Source of the DNA: Amphibacillus jilinensis Y1
GTDB lineage: Bacteria; Bacillota; Bacilli; Bacillales; Amphibacillaceae
Direction: 5' to 3'
Length of the DNA: 64,000 nucleotides
Assembly: GCF_000306965.1 (NCBI RefSeq)
Contig: NZ_JH976436.1
Span: 164,057-228,056, forward strand
In this document: one piece after another, positions 63,953 through 64,000 of the stretch
Layout: every line of letters begins with the position of its first letter
How positions within the stretch are numbered: position 1 is the stretch's first letter
Notes under the pieces: model-generated
The model's input: only the letters and a program-made list of their open reading frames with translations
What the model was told of the DNA's origin: nothing
Database searches by the model: none
Program-made: the position numbers and the translations under genes

Positions 63953-64000
63953 CTATTTTCCCTTTATTAATTTGCCTTGTTCCATCCGATACACGCTGTC
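63953..64000 (-). CDS. C-terminal end of a gene entering from the right
   Basis: Only 15 codons are visible (DSVYRMEQGKLIKGK then TAG). The form resembles the end of an ABC transporter ATPase, where a D-x-V-x-x-M-x-x-G-x-I pattern follows the switch region, but so few residues do not allow a firm call. Confidence 0.3.
   Translation of the reverse strand, partial: DSVYRMEQGKLIKGK

Overview
The window looks like a chromosomal segment of a low-GC Gram-positive of the family Bacillaceae, probably a halophilic or alkaliphilic relative of Amphibacillus, Gracilibacillus or Halolactibacillus. This rests on AT-rich DNA, strong AGGAGG ribosome sites with some GTG and TTG starts, B. subtilis-type gene families (YesL, YesM/YesN, YesS, YesU, YesX, YetA, LplABC), a long-form hibernation factor, and lipoproteins whose mature ends are very acidic. 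The genus is an inference.

Positions 1-31543 form a pectin (rhamnogalacturonan I) utilisation region, mostly on the minus strand. It holds a GH42 beta-galactosidase cut by the window edge, three YesL-type membrane proteins counting the one at 48 kb, two ABC importers for oligosaccharides (1870-5056 and 5338-9057), a YetA/PL26 exo-lyase, YesU, a membrane-bound AraC regulator (YesS type), a cytoplasmic PL11 lyase, a GH35 beta-galactosidase, a GH105 unsaturated rhamnogalacturonyl hydrolase, a sugar isomerase-like protein and rhamnose mutarotase. A divergent YesM/YesN two-component pair and an IclR regulator follow. The block closes with kdgA-kdgK-kduI-kduD, which takes unsaturated galacturonate to pyruvate and glyceraldehyde 3-phosphate. 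All degradative enzymes seen lack signal peptides, so the design is to import oligosaccharides and finish them inside the cell.

Positions 31779-37115 are an accessory island: a decayed helical-repeat gene, an MFS exporter, and a tightly overlapping five-gene minus-strand operon (ABC ATPase, large permease, small membrane protein, M50-like intramembrane metalloprotease, 85-residue one-helix peptide). I read the last as a candidate peptide maturation and export cassette; it is the least explained system here.

Positions 37431-56358 look like a xyloglucan side-chain locus: YicI-type GH31 alpha-xylosidase, GH42 beta-galactosidase, a divergent GH95 enzyme, an LplABC-type importer, YesM/YesN/YesL, a DUF4340 protein and a divergent ROK (XylR-like) repressor.

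The right end has hpf, a polar amino-acid ABC transporter and the late flagellar operon flaG-fliD-fliS-fliT with a sigma-D-like promoter. It ends with a thioredoxin-like gene interrupted by a stop codon and the tail of another gene.

Two dispersed repeat families run through the gaps. Family R1 (about 14 full or partial copies, up to about 220 bp) has one conserved edge lying at, or even forming, the stop codon of the gene before it, almost always in the same orientation as that gene. Family R2 (two copies, about 110-120 bp, with terminal inverted repeats) has one copy split by an internally deleted IS4-type element with an exact 10-bp target duplication.
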